A stretch of DNA of 32,168 bases, taken from Pelargonium nanum (lineage: Eukaryota > Streptophyta > Magnoliopsida > Geraniales > Geraniaceae). Position numbers and translations under genes: made by a program. This document shows positions 13,191-24,756 of this stretch, piece after piece. The notes under the pieces were generated by a model. It ran no database searches. It was not told where the DNA came from and worked only from the letters and a program-made list of their open reading frames with translations. Where the stretch lies: positions 1 to 32,168 of the forward strand of contig JAYMTF010000652.1 in assembly GCA_036897485.1 (NCBI GenBank), read 5' to 3'. The number at the start of each line of letters is the position of its first letter. The stretch's first letter is position 1.

Positions 13191-15482
13191 TTCAACTCAG
13201 GCTCCGAGATCAAGCGACGGTACGGCCATTTCAAGACAAGGAGATCTGATTCCAGAACGATGGATTCTACGGCACAGTTGTGGAAGTTTTGGTGGAGACG
13301 AGATCGGAGACGATGAAGCTGAAGATGGATGTGTGATGTTGCGATGTGTCTCTGTTTGGTGGATTTTGTGTGTAGTTTAATTACTTGGTGGACTTTAGAG
13401 CCCTCACTGACCTGCACGCTTCATGTCGTTGAATGGTTTAAGAGCATGCCTGGCGATTATACATCTGAAAAGGAAAATTACTAAGATTTTTTATTTTTTA
13501 ATTATATATTATACACACACATCATGTGAATTCTAGGAAATAGTATGTGATTATGCCATTATGGGATTGGTATTAAAAAAAAAAATACACCATTTACGAT
13601 TTATTGCAAGTTATATGTATTGTCTCCATCTAAAAGAGGATAATCACACAAAATATTGTATAATCCAAGATAATACATAACATAAGTTATAAAACGGCTA
13701 TTATTTATTTAACGTATCAAGAACACAAACAGTTTAAAGCGTTTGGTCATTTTAAAATTTCAAATTCGAGTAATGCATATTATCATTGCTCAATGCATCC
13801 AATTGTCTGCATGATATACTTTGAAACTTGTCAACCTCTTTACTTACTCGCATGCCAATTCATGAGTCAAGCCCTTTCACAATGACACCAGCTTGTCGAT
13901 GTAGCAAAAAAATGCTCAGATGTTGAATTCATGTCATCCGTCGTCCTGGGCGACCAGTTTGTCCGCACATTTCAAATAAGCTATTTTACACTTACCACTC
14001 ATTAGAATCTTTAAGGTCACCCGATAAGGTGTTTGAACATTCTACCTTCAAAAATTATTCTTGGTTATTCTAATCTCATCCAAACCTCCTAACCTCTCAA
14101 AAGTTTACCAAGACCCTTAAAAGCTCTCGTGACTTCTTTAGACAAACTCGCTCAAGGCAAGGTAGTCCGATAACAAAGTCAAACATTTGTGTCTAACTGC
14201 ACAAGTCATTAGATTGTCACTATAAGAGTAGTAGATGATCCTAGAAAGTCAAATGGTCCTCCACTTTAGTCTGTGGAAATCTCACAACCTGTATGGGCAC
14301 TCGAGAATGGTACACTCGAAAAGCAAGTCATGAGTCTATGTTGACTCATATATCTTCAATGACTAATCACGTGTCATCACATCATTGACTTTCATTAATA
14401 AGTATAAATAATAACATTCCTCGTATCTCGAACGTACAACGAATCTCATTATATATATATTTAAAATCTTATCTCTATTAACTTATTGTTATTCTGACTA
14501 TCGGTAGAGATTTGTTGGGTTACAAGCTTAAATTTACCTTTCAATAGTGTGCCACTTTATGTAGGCTTGGCTCCACAATCATGTGACTCTAAAGCAAACT
14601 TTTTAATGGGCTTAAATGATGAAAACCCCAGAACCAGAAGGCCATACACATCTTTAAATATGTGGTTGCCTAAAAGCTAACCGGCCCACTTACTAGAGAT
14701 AGATATGACCATGCATTCGTTGGCAAACAAGGTTTTCGGGTACGTGTTGTAGAACTCTAACTCAAATCTCACCTCAAAATACTCGGAATTGGTTGGGTTT
14801 CTGGTTGATTTTTTGGCGTTTCAAGCACAAAATGTGCCGAATCATGTGGGTTTGTCCGTCCTGAATTGTAAATTGGTTAGGCAAAAAAAAAGGTCGGGTG
14901 TCAGGTCCAAATTGTCAGCTTCCCGCACCAAAAGTCTCTCTGTCACACCGATTGGACACCACTTATTAACACATGGGTCATGGCCCAACCCATTTTTGAC
15001 CGTTTAAAGAATCCACATCCTACCCACTATTCTTCATAATCTGTACAGATGGTTTGCGCCAAATAAGAGACGACCAGCAACAAGATTCCAAACCCCCAAA
15101 ATCATGTGTAAGAATGGTCATATTTTTATTATTTAGCATAATTATTATTTTTATAAATCACAAATTGATTTTTTTTAATATAATTGTTACAGTAAATTTG
15201 TATTTCTGATGAGGCAACGGTTGAAAACCCAGTACAAAAGTACAATTTCATCACACATATGACAGCTCTTTTGTTGGGTAGTAAATAAATAAAAAAAACA
15301 ACCGTTTTAACAAAAACCAAAACCCCAAAAAAACGAAGTCACATAGCACCAGACGGTCCACGACACACCTCACTCCTCTACTCGGCAAAACCAACCCCAA
15401 CCAAAAACCCAGACACAGTCTCAGATCTCTGCGTTTCAACTCCCATCGGAGCCGAAGAGACCGCCGAGCTCTGGCGATAGTC
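13191..15482. promoter_or_regulatory. Divergent intergenic region between syndetin and VPS41
   Basis: This 2.3-kb region holds the 5' sides of two genes transcribed away from each other. On the left, up to about 13400, lies the probable 5' UTR and proximal promoter of syndetin. On the right, from about 15300, an A/C-rich then CT-rich stretch is the probable VPS41 leader. I see no convincing TATA box at the expected distance from either start codon, which fits broadly expressed genes. The middle (13450-15050) has no gene; a solo-LTR-like tract is annotated separately, and 14780-14980 has GGTTGGGTTT/GGTCGGGT-type words typical of decayed plant hAT elements. Confidence 0.5.
13950..14530 (+). mobile_element. 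Possible LTR remnant (weak)
   Basis: A TATAAATA box at about 14403 stands alone inside intergenic DNA. It is followed some 90 bp later by a TTATTCTGACTATCGG-like segment, resembling the R/U5 part of some plant LTRs, where a TATA box precedes a GACTT...ATCGG-type motif. I see no primer-binding site, polypurine tract, matching second LTR or target duplication, so the borders are guesses. It could equally be unique intergenic sequence. Confidence 0.25.
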
Positions 15483-18400
15483 ATGGCTCCGTTTCCGTCG
15501 GAGAACGGCGTAGAAGGAGACGACGAGAGAGAGGAAGAGGAAGAAGAAGAAGAGGAGGATGATGAGGAGGAGGAGGAGGAAGAAGAGGAGGACGAGCCGA
15601 GGCTCAAGTACCAGAGAATGGGAGGAAGCATACAGACGCTGCTAGCGAGCGATGCGGCGTCGTGTATTGCGGTTTCCGAGCGGATGATCGCGCTCGGCAC
15701 TCACGACGGAACCGTGCATATCCTTGATTTCCTTGGGAATCAGGTAATTCGAATTGAATTCGAGTTGTAGCTTGTTTGTTTGTGTTTCGGTAGTTTTTTG
15801 GTTGGAAATCGGATTGTTATGGCAATCATTTGCATATTGTTAAGCTGATTGGGAATCTGGTCACTAGAACTCCAATTCTCCCTTGTTTGATTGTATAGGC
15901 TGTCTCTAACTAGGGACTGGGAAGTTGTTTGACTTTTATATGATAAGTAGAAATTGGATTATTATGGCAGCAGTTGCAGATTTGTGGATCTGCATTTTTT
16001 AGTGTTATATAATCTTGATTTAAATCTTTACTAGCTGGGAGCCTGGGAGCATCTAGGTCATGGATCAAGTGATAATTAAACTTCTATAGTTTTGGAATTA
16101 CATGGGCAAACGAGTGTGGATTTTGAATTTACTATAGGTGCCATATTTGCTTGGTTTGACCTGTGATTGAACATTTCCACAATTCTTTTAGTTTTTTTAA
16201 GCTCATGTACAGATTTTGTGGAGGGAAGTTGGGAGGTTAGTTTTGTTTGAAGTACGCTGTGTATGGTGATTGGTGACTAAGCTAGGTACCTGAGTAGGCA
16301 TTGATAAGATTTGTGGCCACTCCCAGTTTTATGTCTAGCGGAAATCATGTTGGGTATATAATTCAAATTTGAACCCATTTAAGTTTTCTGAACAGGTTAC
16401 ATGATTATATTTTGAACTTTGGATAGTATTACGATTGTAACTCTGAATGTAAATCATCTTCTTTTTTTGCTCTTGATAAAAACTATGGGTAATTCGTCTG
16501 ATGGTGTTGAAGTTGAGATGTTCCAATTAACTCATTAGTTCTATTGTTAACTTTTTTACCGCAAGACTTCTCAGTGCTCATGCTCAAGTTCTTACTCTTT
16601 TTAACCATATCTGCTCCTGTGCAACCTTCTGTGTCTAGTTAGAAATAACATTTCTTGTCTCTGTTCTTGATTTTGTATTCTAGCATTTGCATTACTCTTA
16701 ACCCGTTATGCAATATAGTTGTATGATTTATTATGTTGACAATTCCATTAGTCGGTGATTGTTACTCCTTAAATTTGTTGAGCTGTTCATTGTCTGCCCA
16801 TACTTTAAAGACACGGCATTACACATTGCTTAAAAGTATGATTTAATATCTGATACTGTTGTTATCTACACTGTCCATTTGTATTTTGGAATTAACCTGT
16901 AATAGTTTGTCCTTGTCTAATGACCCAAGAAGCCCATCATTTTTTAAGTTACAGGAATGCAGAACAATTATAAAATATGAAAACTAAATACAAATTGTCG
17001 GAAGAGGTCATTCTATTATCTATATTATTGTTTGAGTAGCGCATTGCTCATTTTGTTCTTGATATCTAGTAATTCTTTGAACTTTAAGCATTTTGAATAT
17101 ATGTGTGTAGCTGGCATATTGTTGCACCTGGTTATGAATAATTTGATGTCAAAATCTCTCACTTTAGTTTTGAAATATGCTCTTGATTTTCTTTCTTTAC
17201 AGGTTAAGGGATTTCGATCTCATTCTGCTCCTGTTAATGACCTTAGCTTTGATGTCGAAGGTGAATACATAGGAAGTTGTTCAGATGATGGATCTGTTGT
17301 AATTAACAGTCTTTTCACTGATGAGAAAATGAAGTTTGAGTATCATCGTCCTATGAAGGCTATATCTCTTGACCCAGATTACACTAGAAATTCTTCTAGA
17401 AGATTTGTAGCTGGTGGTTTAGCTGGTCATTTATGTTTGAATTCAAAGAAATGGCTTGGCTATCGGGACCAGGTTTGAACTAGTACGCTGACAAATCCAT
17501 ATACAAAATGCATAGTGGATTTTTTAAATATTTTTTTGACTCGGATTGCTTTTCTAGGTTTTGCACTCTGGTGAAGGTCCAATACATGCTGTGACGTGGA
17601 GGACAAGTCTTATTGCTTGGGCTAATGATGCTGGGGTGAAAGTTTATGATACTGCTAATGATCAGCGCATAACATTTATTGAAAGACCACGTGGAAGCCC
17701 ACGCCCAGAGCTTTTGCTTCCTCACTTAGTTTGGCAGGTTAGTCAAAATTTAATGTAGAAAATGTATTGGGACATGGACATGAATTAAGTGCAGTCTCTT
17801 TTTGGATATGAACTTGAATTTCCTCTCTAATGAAGTGTCATGTTTATTATAATCCAATCTCATTCAGGATGACTCTCTCTTGGTTATTGGCTGGGGGAAA
17901 ACTGTGAAAATTGCGTCAATACGATCAAATGAATACAAAGGAACCAATGGGACATATAAGCCTACTCCATTGTCTAGTATGAACCGAGTGGATATCGTGG
18001 CATCTTTTCAAACCAGTTATTTCATTTCAGGGCTTGCACCCTTTGGTGATTCTTTAGTTGTTCTTGCTTATATTCCTGGTGAAGAAGATGGAGAGAAGGA
18101 ATTCAGCTGCACTATTCCATCACGGCAGGTATTTTATTTGAAAAGCTTAAAAAGACATTGAATTTATTTACCTGAACTCTTGCCTATTAGATTTTGAAGT
18201 TGACTGTTTCTTCTCAGGATGCAAATATATACTTTTATGGTATTTCTTATATTAAGGATCACTATCAAGTCATAAATGTCCCTGTAAGGACTTCATATGT
18301 AGTTGTTTGATAGTGGCTGTTGCCTTTGGCACACTGAACTTGTATATATTGCTTTTCTAGGTGCCTATTTTGTAATCACGATACACTGAATATGGACATA

Positions 18401-21400
18401 TGTGTTTATTTTTTATTGTTAGATGTTCTACTTTCTGTACTTTTCATTAAATTGTATGTTGCCTTTCTCTGTAAGTTTTTCCATAGAAGGATTATTTTAT
18501 TTTTTATTTTCACTTTAAACTACTTCTATTTGAGTGTTTTTTAAATACATTTTTAACCATGTTTGTTTCTCCTGCACCTATTGGATATTCCTTGATTGTC
18601 TGTTGTCCTAATCAGCTATTTGTCAGTTCTTTACTTTAGAACTCAAAAGTCAAAATAATGTGCTTCTAGGCGTTCCTTTGCTCTGTAGACTTTTACAGAT
18701 TGCTTATGAATTAATTTTATAAGGTAACACCATATGTGCAGTGTTTTCAGTGGGTATTAAATCTATTTTAAGCAGGGTAATGCACAGAGACCGGAAGTAC
18801 GCATTGTATCATGGAATAATGATGAACTTTCAACAGATGCCCTGCCTGTACATGGCTTTGAACATTACAAGGCAAAGGATTATTACCTAGCTCATGCTCC
18901 TTTCTCAGGTTAACATATTGACACAGTTTTAGGTGTATACACAGTGCATTATTTTGATCAATTGTAATAGTTCTTTCATATGAGTGTAGGTAGCAGCTAT
19001 GCTGGTGGTCAGTGGGCTGCTGGTGATGAACCGATGTACTATATTGTATCCCCAAAGGATGTAGTCATAGCGAAGCCCAGGTTAATTTTGATTGATCATC
19101 ATGTTTGTACTTTGTTTAAAGTGATCATGTATTGATAGTTTATTGTATGCGTGTGTATTTGTGCTGTATGTACGATACTTGAGATTTGGCCTTTGAGGAT
19201 TATTTTATGGTCTAGTACCTCAGATCTGGTAAATGAAGGTGATTGCTATGATCTGCTCGGTTCACATGCATCCTACGCTTTCCCCCTTTTTATTGTCTTT
19301 CTGGTTCTCTAAAAAACCCAAAGTGAGTCACTGATAGGGTGGGGTGTCATTGAGATAATTATTGTTGTCAGCCAGAATGTTAATTGTACCATGATTGTGA
19401 AATGTCATATTATTACGAGTCTGTTGGGTGTGTCAGGTCTCATGTAATTGATTGTTAATAGAAAGTTCATGAGTGCAAAATCTGAAAATCTATTTAGAAA
19501 GGTGAAGTGGAGAACCAGGTGTGTGCATAATATGGATTGCCATAATGTTTTTTGGATACTTCTTATAATTGAAATTTACTTAGTTCATTTGGTTTGATAT
19601 CTTAATGCATTAAATTGTTTAGGGATGCTGAAGATCACATAGCTTGGCTTCTTCAACACGGGTGGCATGAAAAGGCTTTAGCAGCTGTTGAGGCAGGACA
19701 GGGACGTAGTGAACTCCTTGATGAGGTATTTTAGATAATTTGGTTTAATGTAAACTATTTTCAATGTCATATTTTAAAATGTATGCTTGCTTATATGTGT
19801 CTAATGCAGGTCAGTGTGTAGATATCATGACATATAGAGTTAGAAGCTCACACAGTCATACTTCTCCATGAATATAATTTAATAATACCATGTCATATTC
19901 AATTATGCACAACATAATGAAATTTATCTTAACAATATTGTGGTTGTGGCTATGTCCTATGTGATCCTTGCCACATTAGTATCTTTTTGTTGCTTTAGTT
20001 GAATCACTCACTCCTCCCTCAGGCCCTCTCTCAAAGTTTTCTGCTTCTCAATGTTTTGGTGCATCCTTTCTATATGTTTGCATTAGTGGAAATTGTGAAT
20101 AAATCTATACTAGTTGCTAACCTAACCGATATCACCGCTACTTTCTAAGTATTACCATGTGATGAAAAATCCTACTTTGAAAATTATACTAAAAAAATCA
20201 TCAAGAGCTCTAAACTTTGCAAATAATGACTTGTTTAATTCCCCATTTGGATTTTGGGAATTCATTTTTAAATCCGGGGTTTGAGGCAAATCTAATGTTT
20301 GGATGGCAAAGAATTTTGATTTGTATTTAACCCAAATCCAGTAAGATTGAAAAGATGTCTACGACATGGGATTTCAAATGATAGCTCTTACCTTGTCATT
20401 TGAAATTAATGATTTCCCCTACATTAAATTTGCATTTGAATACAACATTTAAAATCAAATCCAAATCGACCCTAAATAATTTACATTGCAATGATCATTG
20501 ATGTGAGTAACTGGTGAAAACATGTAGTGTGTACAATGCTGACTTCTATGTTCTCGTTGATACTCCGGTATCTTTTCAAGCCTAATTGTTTTCAATCTTT
20601 TGGATTATAGTTCATCAGCTTTTTATATAAGTTATGTGTTTGTTGCATGTGATTAACACAGTGGGTTGCTCTAAATAATTTTAGGCTGCATTTGGGAACT
20701 TGTATTTGATTTGAAATTTGGGATTTCAAATATAAATATAATATTTGGAAAACCATATAATTTCAAATGACAAGACTAGAGTTATAATTTGAAATTCCAT
20801 GTTTAAACATGTTTTAAGTTTTAATGGATTTGAGCCAAAATCCAAATCCAAACTTTTTGATCCCATGTTGTAAACAAAATTTCAAATGAAATAGTATTTC
20901 CCATATGGGTATGGACTTATTATATCTAATAACATAGTTTATTAATTAATGTCATTATGTAGGTGGGATCTAGGTACCTTGATCATTTGATCGTTGAAAG
21001 GAAATATGCTGAAGCTGCATCTCTGTGTCCCAAATTGTTACGGGGATCTTCTTCGGCATGGGAGAGGTATTAAGTATCATTATTGACAAAAAAAAATTTT
21101 GTATGTTTCTTGTTGATAATTGACAGTGGATTGGTTGTTGCAGATGGGTATTCCACTTTGCTCAACTCCGTCAGCTTCATATATTGGTTCCATACATACC
21201 AACAGAAAACCCAAGACTGCGTGATACTACTTATGAGGTCTGTAAAGACAAATTATCCCCAAATAGTCATTTGATATCTCTTTATTTCATTTGGTTGTGT
21301 CATCTGGGTAATTGATGGTTTCTAGTGGTAAATTCAGTTTGCTCTTGGAACTCTGGCAAATAATCCATCTTTTCACAAGGATCTCTTGGCAACTGTAAAA

Positions 21401-24400
21401 TCTTGGCCATCTGTGATATATTCTGCTTCGCCTGTGATCTCAGCCTTAGAACCTCAGCTTAACACTTCCATGACTGATGCACTTAAAGAGGTAAGTATAA
21501 ATACTCAAGTATACCATATAATTTTCAACCAACCAATGGCATCATACCACTCCCATAATCCCATTCTTTCCTGGTCAGGCATTAGCAGAGTTGTATGTAA
21601 TTGATGGGCAATTCGAGAAAGCTTTCTCATTGTATGCTGACGTAAGTGTTCTATTTGTGTACTCTCTCTCTCACAAACACACACCACATTTAATATCTGT
21701 CTAGAATTTTAAATGCTTCAGAAAAGCAAGGTGTTTGATCATGCATTTTGTGTATGATGATTTATGTGTATCATTGTTGTTTGAATTTCAGCTTATGAAG
21801 CCAGACATATTCGATTTCATTGAAAAACATAGCTTACATGATGCAATTCATGAAAAGGTAGGATGATACAAGTTTGGATGTTACAAAAAATTCTTATATA
21901 TTTCCGTGTTTACCGCAAGTCAGAATCTGAAAGAAAAGTTCATTATTTGATATATCAGCTTAATAATAGTTCATAAGTTTTCTCAATTAAACATGCCTGA
22001 CCCCTTATTATTATAGAAACCATAATTCAGGGTATCGCTGATAGCTTTATCATTTGATAACTTCACAATGGAAAATTCACTCATCTCAAATCTGGATTGC
22101 CTTATCCTAGATAGTTGGGGTTGAAAACTAACATGCCAATAACTTTAAATTGAAAGTAGGTATGAAGGTTTAATTTATAGTTATTGGCATATTAGTTTTT
22201 ATATGGCTTCATCTAATGCTTATTTTATAATATAATTACCTCACTCTTTTATTGTTACCTATGCATGTACAGGTTACCCAACTTATGATGCTAGATTGCA
22301 AGCGTGCAGTTCCTTTATTGATCCAACACACGGACTTGATTACTCCAGATGAAGTTGTTTCACAACTTCAGAATGCCAGCAAAAAGTGCGATGCCAGATA
22401 TTTTTTGTATTTGTACCTGCATTCATTATATGTAGTAAATCCGCATGCTGGGAGAGATTTTCATGATATGCAGGTATGGAAATGGCTATACTAGATTTTC
22501 ATAATTCTCCTCATGAGGGTACTTGTATTTTCATGCCAGTTGAGGTGTGGTGACACCTAAAAATCAAAAGGCTATTTCTTTGTCTTGATCCTGTCTATAT
22601 GATAAAAATCTATGATTGAGTCACTGGATACACTAATATGAGAAGTTATCGATGCTTATTGTAGTACCTAGGCAGCATTTGGATTAGAATTTTTGTTCGG
22701 GAATGAGAATGGAAATGAGAATCTCATTCTTCATGTTTGAATTATGACTTTTTGGTCATGAGAATTGCTTCAGAATGGGAATCCTATTCTCATTCCCATT
22801 TCCATTCTAATATATTTAATCTAAACGCTACCTTATACTGTATTTCCATTGAATCACATTGTGTATGGATTTATGTCTTTGTGTTTGGTTTGTATGCATT
22901 GTCTTACCATATAATCTTCCCTACTTATTGGTTCAGGTGGAGCTCTATGCTGAATATGATCCAAAAATGCTACTTCCTTTCCTTCGCAGTAGTCAACATT
23001 ATACACTTGAGAAGGTCTGATTCAATCAATCAATGACTTTGTAATTACCTTACTTTCATTTTTTCTGAGTTAACTTCTTGAAATTAAATGTTAGGCATAT
23101 GAAATTTGCATCAGAAGAGATCTTATAAGGGAGCAAGTCTTCATACTTGGTAGAATGGGAAATGCAAAGCAAGCCCTCACTGTTATCATCAATAACTTAG
23201 AAGACATTGAAGAGGTACTTGTGGGTTGTCGATGGTTGGTAGAGGCTCTGTTTTGAAGGTCTTTAGCTAAGAGACTTAAGTCTTGTTTGTTTTGTGCAGG
23301 CTGTTGAATTTGTGAACATGCAGCATGATGATGACCTGTGGGATGAATTAATAAAGCAGTGTCTTGACAAACCTGAAATGGTACGTTAAAAAAGTTTAAC
23401 CTGGAGAATGAAGTAGTTGGACTTTTGTTGTTGTGTCTTTTGCGAGCAAGTCTATAACATTCTTTTGCTGATTTACAGGTGGGCGTGTTATTGGAGCATA
23501 CTGTTGGAAATTTGGATCCACTCTATATTGTTAATATGGTGCCAAATGGCTTGGAGATACCTCGGTTAGTATGCTCTAAATAGTAAATACTGCTTTTAAG
23601 AGTTCTCCCTTCCACTTTAGGTAGCATTTGTGTTAAAATAAATTGGAATGGGAATGAAATTCTCTAATGAAAGCCCATTCTCATGACTAAAAAGTGTGAA
23701 TACGAACACGATGCATTGAAATCTCATTCTCATTCCTGATAAAAAATTCTGATCCATATGCTAATTTGGACCTGAATCCACGAGCACTCAAAATCCAATC
23801 CAACCAACTTCCGGGTCGGATTTATCTTGTGAGCTTTTGGGTTGGGTAGGGGACTAGGGCAAACTCATGGTTTTGCACATTTTGTGCCTAAAAAGTGGAA
23901 CCCGGCCCGAGGCCCAAAACTTGAACGAACCCGAAGTCTGATTCAGGTTAGACTTTATCAACCCGATCCGAAACCCGAAAATGTCACCTCTACTTGAAGG
24001 TGTATTAGAAAAGGTCCAACTCTAACTAATCCATAACTCTACAAAATGCAAAAAGTGGACTCTACTTTTGGGACGGAATGAGTATTAATTTAAAGTAAGT
24101 TAACATTAATTGAGTATGTGCTTCATAACATGTTCTTTATGATTTTCATGTAATATTTCTCATTTTTCAGACTTCGAGATCGTCTAGTCAAAATTATCAC
24201 TGATTACAGAACTGAAACGTCTCTTAGACACGGGTGCAATGATATTCTCAAGGTATTTCTGCACCTAACATACCTTTGTTTCAGTACAACATCTAAAATG
24301 CTTGACATTTTGGTCTAATTATTGCATTGACAGGCTGATTGCGTTAACCTGTTGGTTAAATACTACAAAGAAGCACGCCGCGCGATTCGCTTGAGCAACG

Positions 24401-24756
24401 ATGAAGACGAATCACGAGTGAAAAGAGACGACAACGGGACCTCTCAGACAACTGAGAGAGCCCCGAGTGTGAGAACCGTGGAGGTCAAGTCAAAAACTAG
24501 GGTCGGTGGAAGATGTTGCATGTGTTTCGATCCGTTGTCTATACAAAACGTTTCGGCCATTGTGTTCTTTTGTTGCCATGCGTATCACATGCATTGTCTC
24601 ATGGATTCCATACAAACGGTTAGCGCCAAGAATGGAACCGGCAAACCAACGTCGGAATACGAGTATGATAATGGCGAGGAGGATGAAGAAGAGGAAGATA
24701 CTCTCTCGGGCACGCCTCGTATGCGTTGTACTTTATGTACTACAGCTGCTAGTTGA
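15483..24756 (+). CDS. VPS41: VPS41, HOPS complex subunit, complete, 19 exons
   Basis: VPS41 is one of the two HOPS-specific subunits that tether late endosomes and vacuoles through RAB7-type GTPases. Exons: 15483-15743, 17203-17472, 17558-17737, 17868-18128, 18776-18908, 18990-19080, 19623-19725, 20963-21066, 21144-21237, 21338-21490, 21579-21641, 21792-21857, 22273-22473, 22937-23014, 23095-23214, 23300-23380, 23479-23564, 24171-24252, 24334-24756. They join in frame to 949 aa (plant homologues about 950-980). Residues 12-38 are an almost pure Glu/Asp run. Residues about 40-430 form the WD-like beta-propeller (GTHDGTVHILDFLGNQ, SDDGSVVI). The middle, including LDCKRAVPLLIQH and about residues 550-750, is the clathrin-heavy-chain repeat. 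A RING-H2 ends the protein: C870, C873, C889, H891, H894, C897, C941, C944, with an acidic insert (about residues 923-930) between the second and third metal pairs. The start is the first ATG, in the context ATGGCTCC. Confidence 0.95.
15531..15595 (+). repeat. GAG/GAA-type trinucleotide-like tract coding poly-acidic residues of VPS41
   Basis: Near-continuous GAG, GAA and GAT/GAC codons give about 25 consecutive acidic residues close to the N-terminus. The reverse strand reads as a long poly-Ser frame, which is a shadow. Such tracts readily change length by slippage, so this part of the protein is expected to vary between alleles and species. Plant VPS41 proteins commonly start with an acidic stretch. 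Confidence 0.85.
15744..17202 (+). other. VPS41 intron 1 (1459 bp)
   Basis: The first and longest intron of the gene runs from a GTAATT donor to a TTTACAG acceptor. It is T-rich throughout, as plant introns are. I see no transposon terminus, inverted repeat or conserved open frame in it. Long first introns in plants can hold expression-enhancing signals, but nothing specific is visible here. Confidence 0.85.
20239..20472. mobile_element. Tourist-like (PIF/Harbinger) MITE, 234 bp
   Basis: The termini share ATTTGGATTT: TTCCCCATTTGGATTTTGGG at the left, and GGGTCGATTTGGATTTGA at the right read inward. TAA precedes the left end (20236-20238) and follows the right end (20473-20475), matching the 3-bp TWA target duplication of PIF/Harbinger elements. 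The interior is AT-rich without coding capacity. It lies in the VPS41 intron 19726-20962. Confidence 0.6.
20684..20916. mobile_element. Second Tourist-like MITE, about 233 bp, in the same VPS41 intron
   Basis: The left end GGCTGCATTTGGGAACTTG follows TTA (20681-20683). The right arm read inward contains CATATGGGAAATACTATTTCATTTGAAA, which pairs with the left GCATTTGGGAACTTGTATTTGATTTGAAA apart from scattered mismatches. TTA follows at 20917-20919, although the last dozen bases of the right terminus have diverged, so this edge is approximate. It sits only about 210 bp from the previous element and shares AATTTGAAAT words and nearly the same length, so both may be one family. Confidence 0.6.
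22124..22199. repeat. Long foldback: 28-bp arms, 26 of 28 matching, 20-nt loop
   Basis: The arms are 22124-22151 and 22172-22199, with the core AACTAA-ATGCCAATAACT present on both. In the VPS41 pre-mRNA it would form a 76-nt stem-loop within intron 12 (21858-22272), ending about 70 nt before the acceptor. No target duplication is obvious. It may be a very small MITE, or a hairpin that could be processed into small RNA. Confidence 0.8.
22671..22832. mobile_element. Tourist-like MITE, 162 bp, in VPS41 intron 13
   Basis: The left end GGCAGCATTTGGATTAGAAT and the right end read inward, GGTAGCGTTTAGATTAAAT, agree at most positions. The inner parts also pair (GGGAATGAGAATGGAAATGAGAAT against ATTCTCATTCCCATTTCCATT), so nearly the whole element folds back. 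The flanks are CTA (left) and TTA (right), consistent with an aged 3-bp TWA duplication. It has no coding capacity. Confidence 0.72.
23620..23764. mobile_element. Diverged copy of the same Tourist-like family, right end damaged
   Basis: It begins GGTAGCATTTGTGTTAAAATA after TTA, then GGAATGGGAATGAAATTCTC. It later has CTCATTCTCATTCC and ends near GATCCATATGCTA, the partial reverse complement of its own left end. The sequence words match the element at 22671-22832, 0.95 kb upstream. The right terminus lacks its last bases where it abuts the next remnant. It lies in VPS41 intron 17. Confidence 0.6.
23765..23992. mobile_element. hAT-type remnant with CCCGA/GGGTCGG-rich interior
   Basis: The right end, read inward, is TAGAGGTGACATTTTCGGG, like the TAGRGGTGRCA termini of many short plant hAT elements. 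The interior has the matching GGGTCGGAT, GGGTTGGG, CCCGGCCCGAGGCCC and AACCCGAAG words. The left end begins directly at AATTTGGACC, as if the first dozen bases were lost in a deletion joining it to the preceding Tourist copy. There is no coding capacity. Confidence 0.5.
24000..24084. mobile_element. Stowaway-type MITE remnant, one terminus only
   Basis: The block ends in TTTTGGGACGGAATGAG followed by TA. This is the Stowaway terminus with two changes and its target dinucleotide, and it resembles the end at 38-53. AAAAAGTGGACTCTA, just inside, is a common sub-terminal sequence of these elements. No matching left terminus is present upstream, so the copy is truncated. It lies about 90 bp before the acceptor of VPS41 exon 18. 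Confidence 0.55.

Noticed and set aside
12943-13380. 145-codon plus-strand open frame over syndetin exon 1
   Set aside because: It is antisense to a well-supported coding exon and its leader, has no recognisable domains, and its length follows from the GC-richer exon.
15251-15700. 149-codon minus-strand frame with a long poly-Ser run
   Set aside because: The poly-Ser is the reverse reading of the GAG/GAA tract of VPS41 exon 1; no independent gene evidence.
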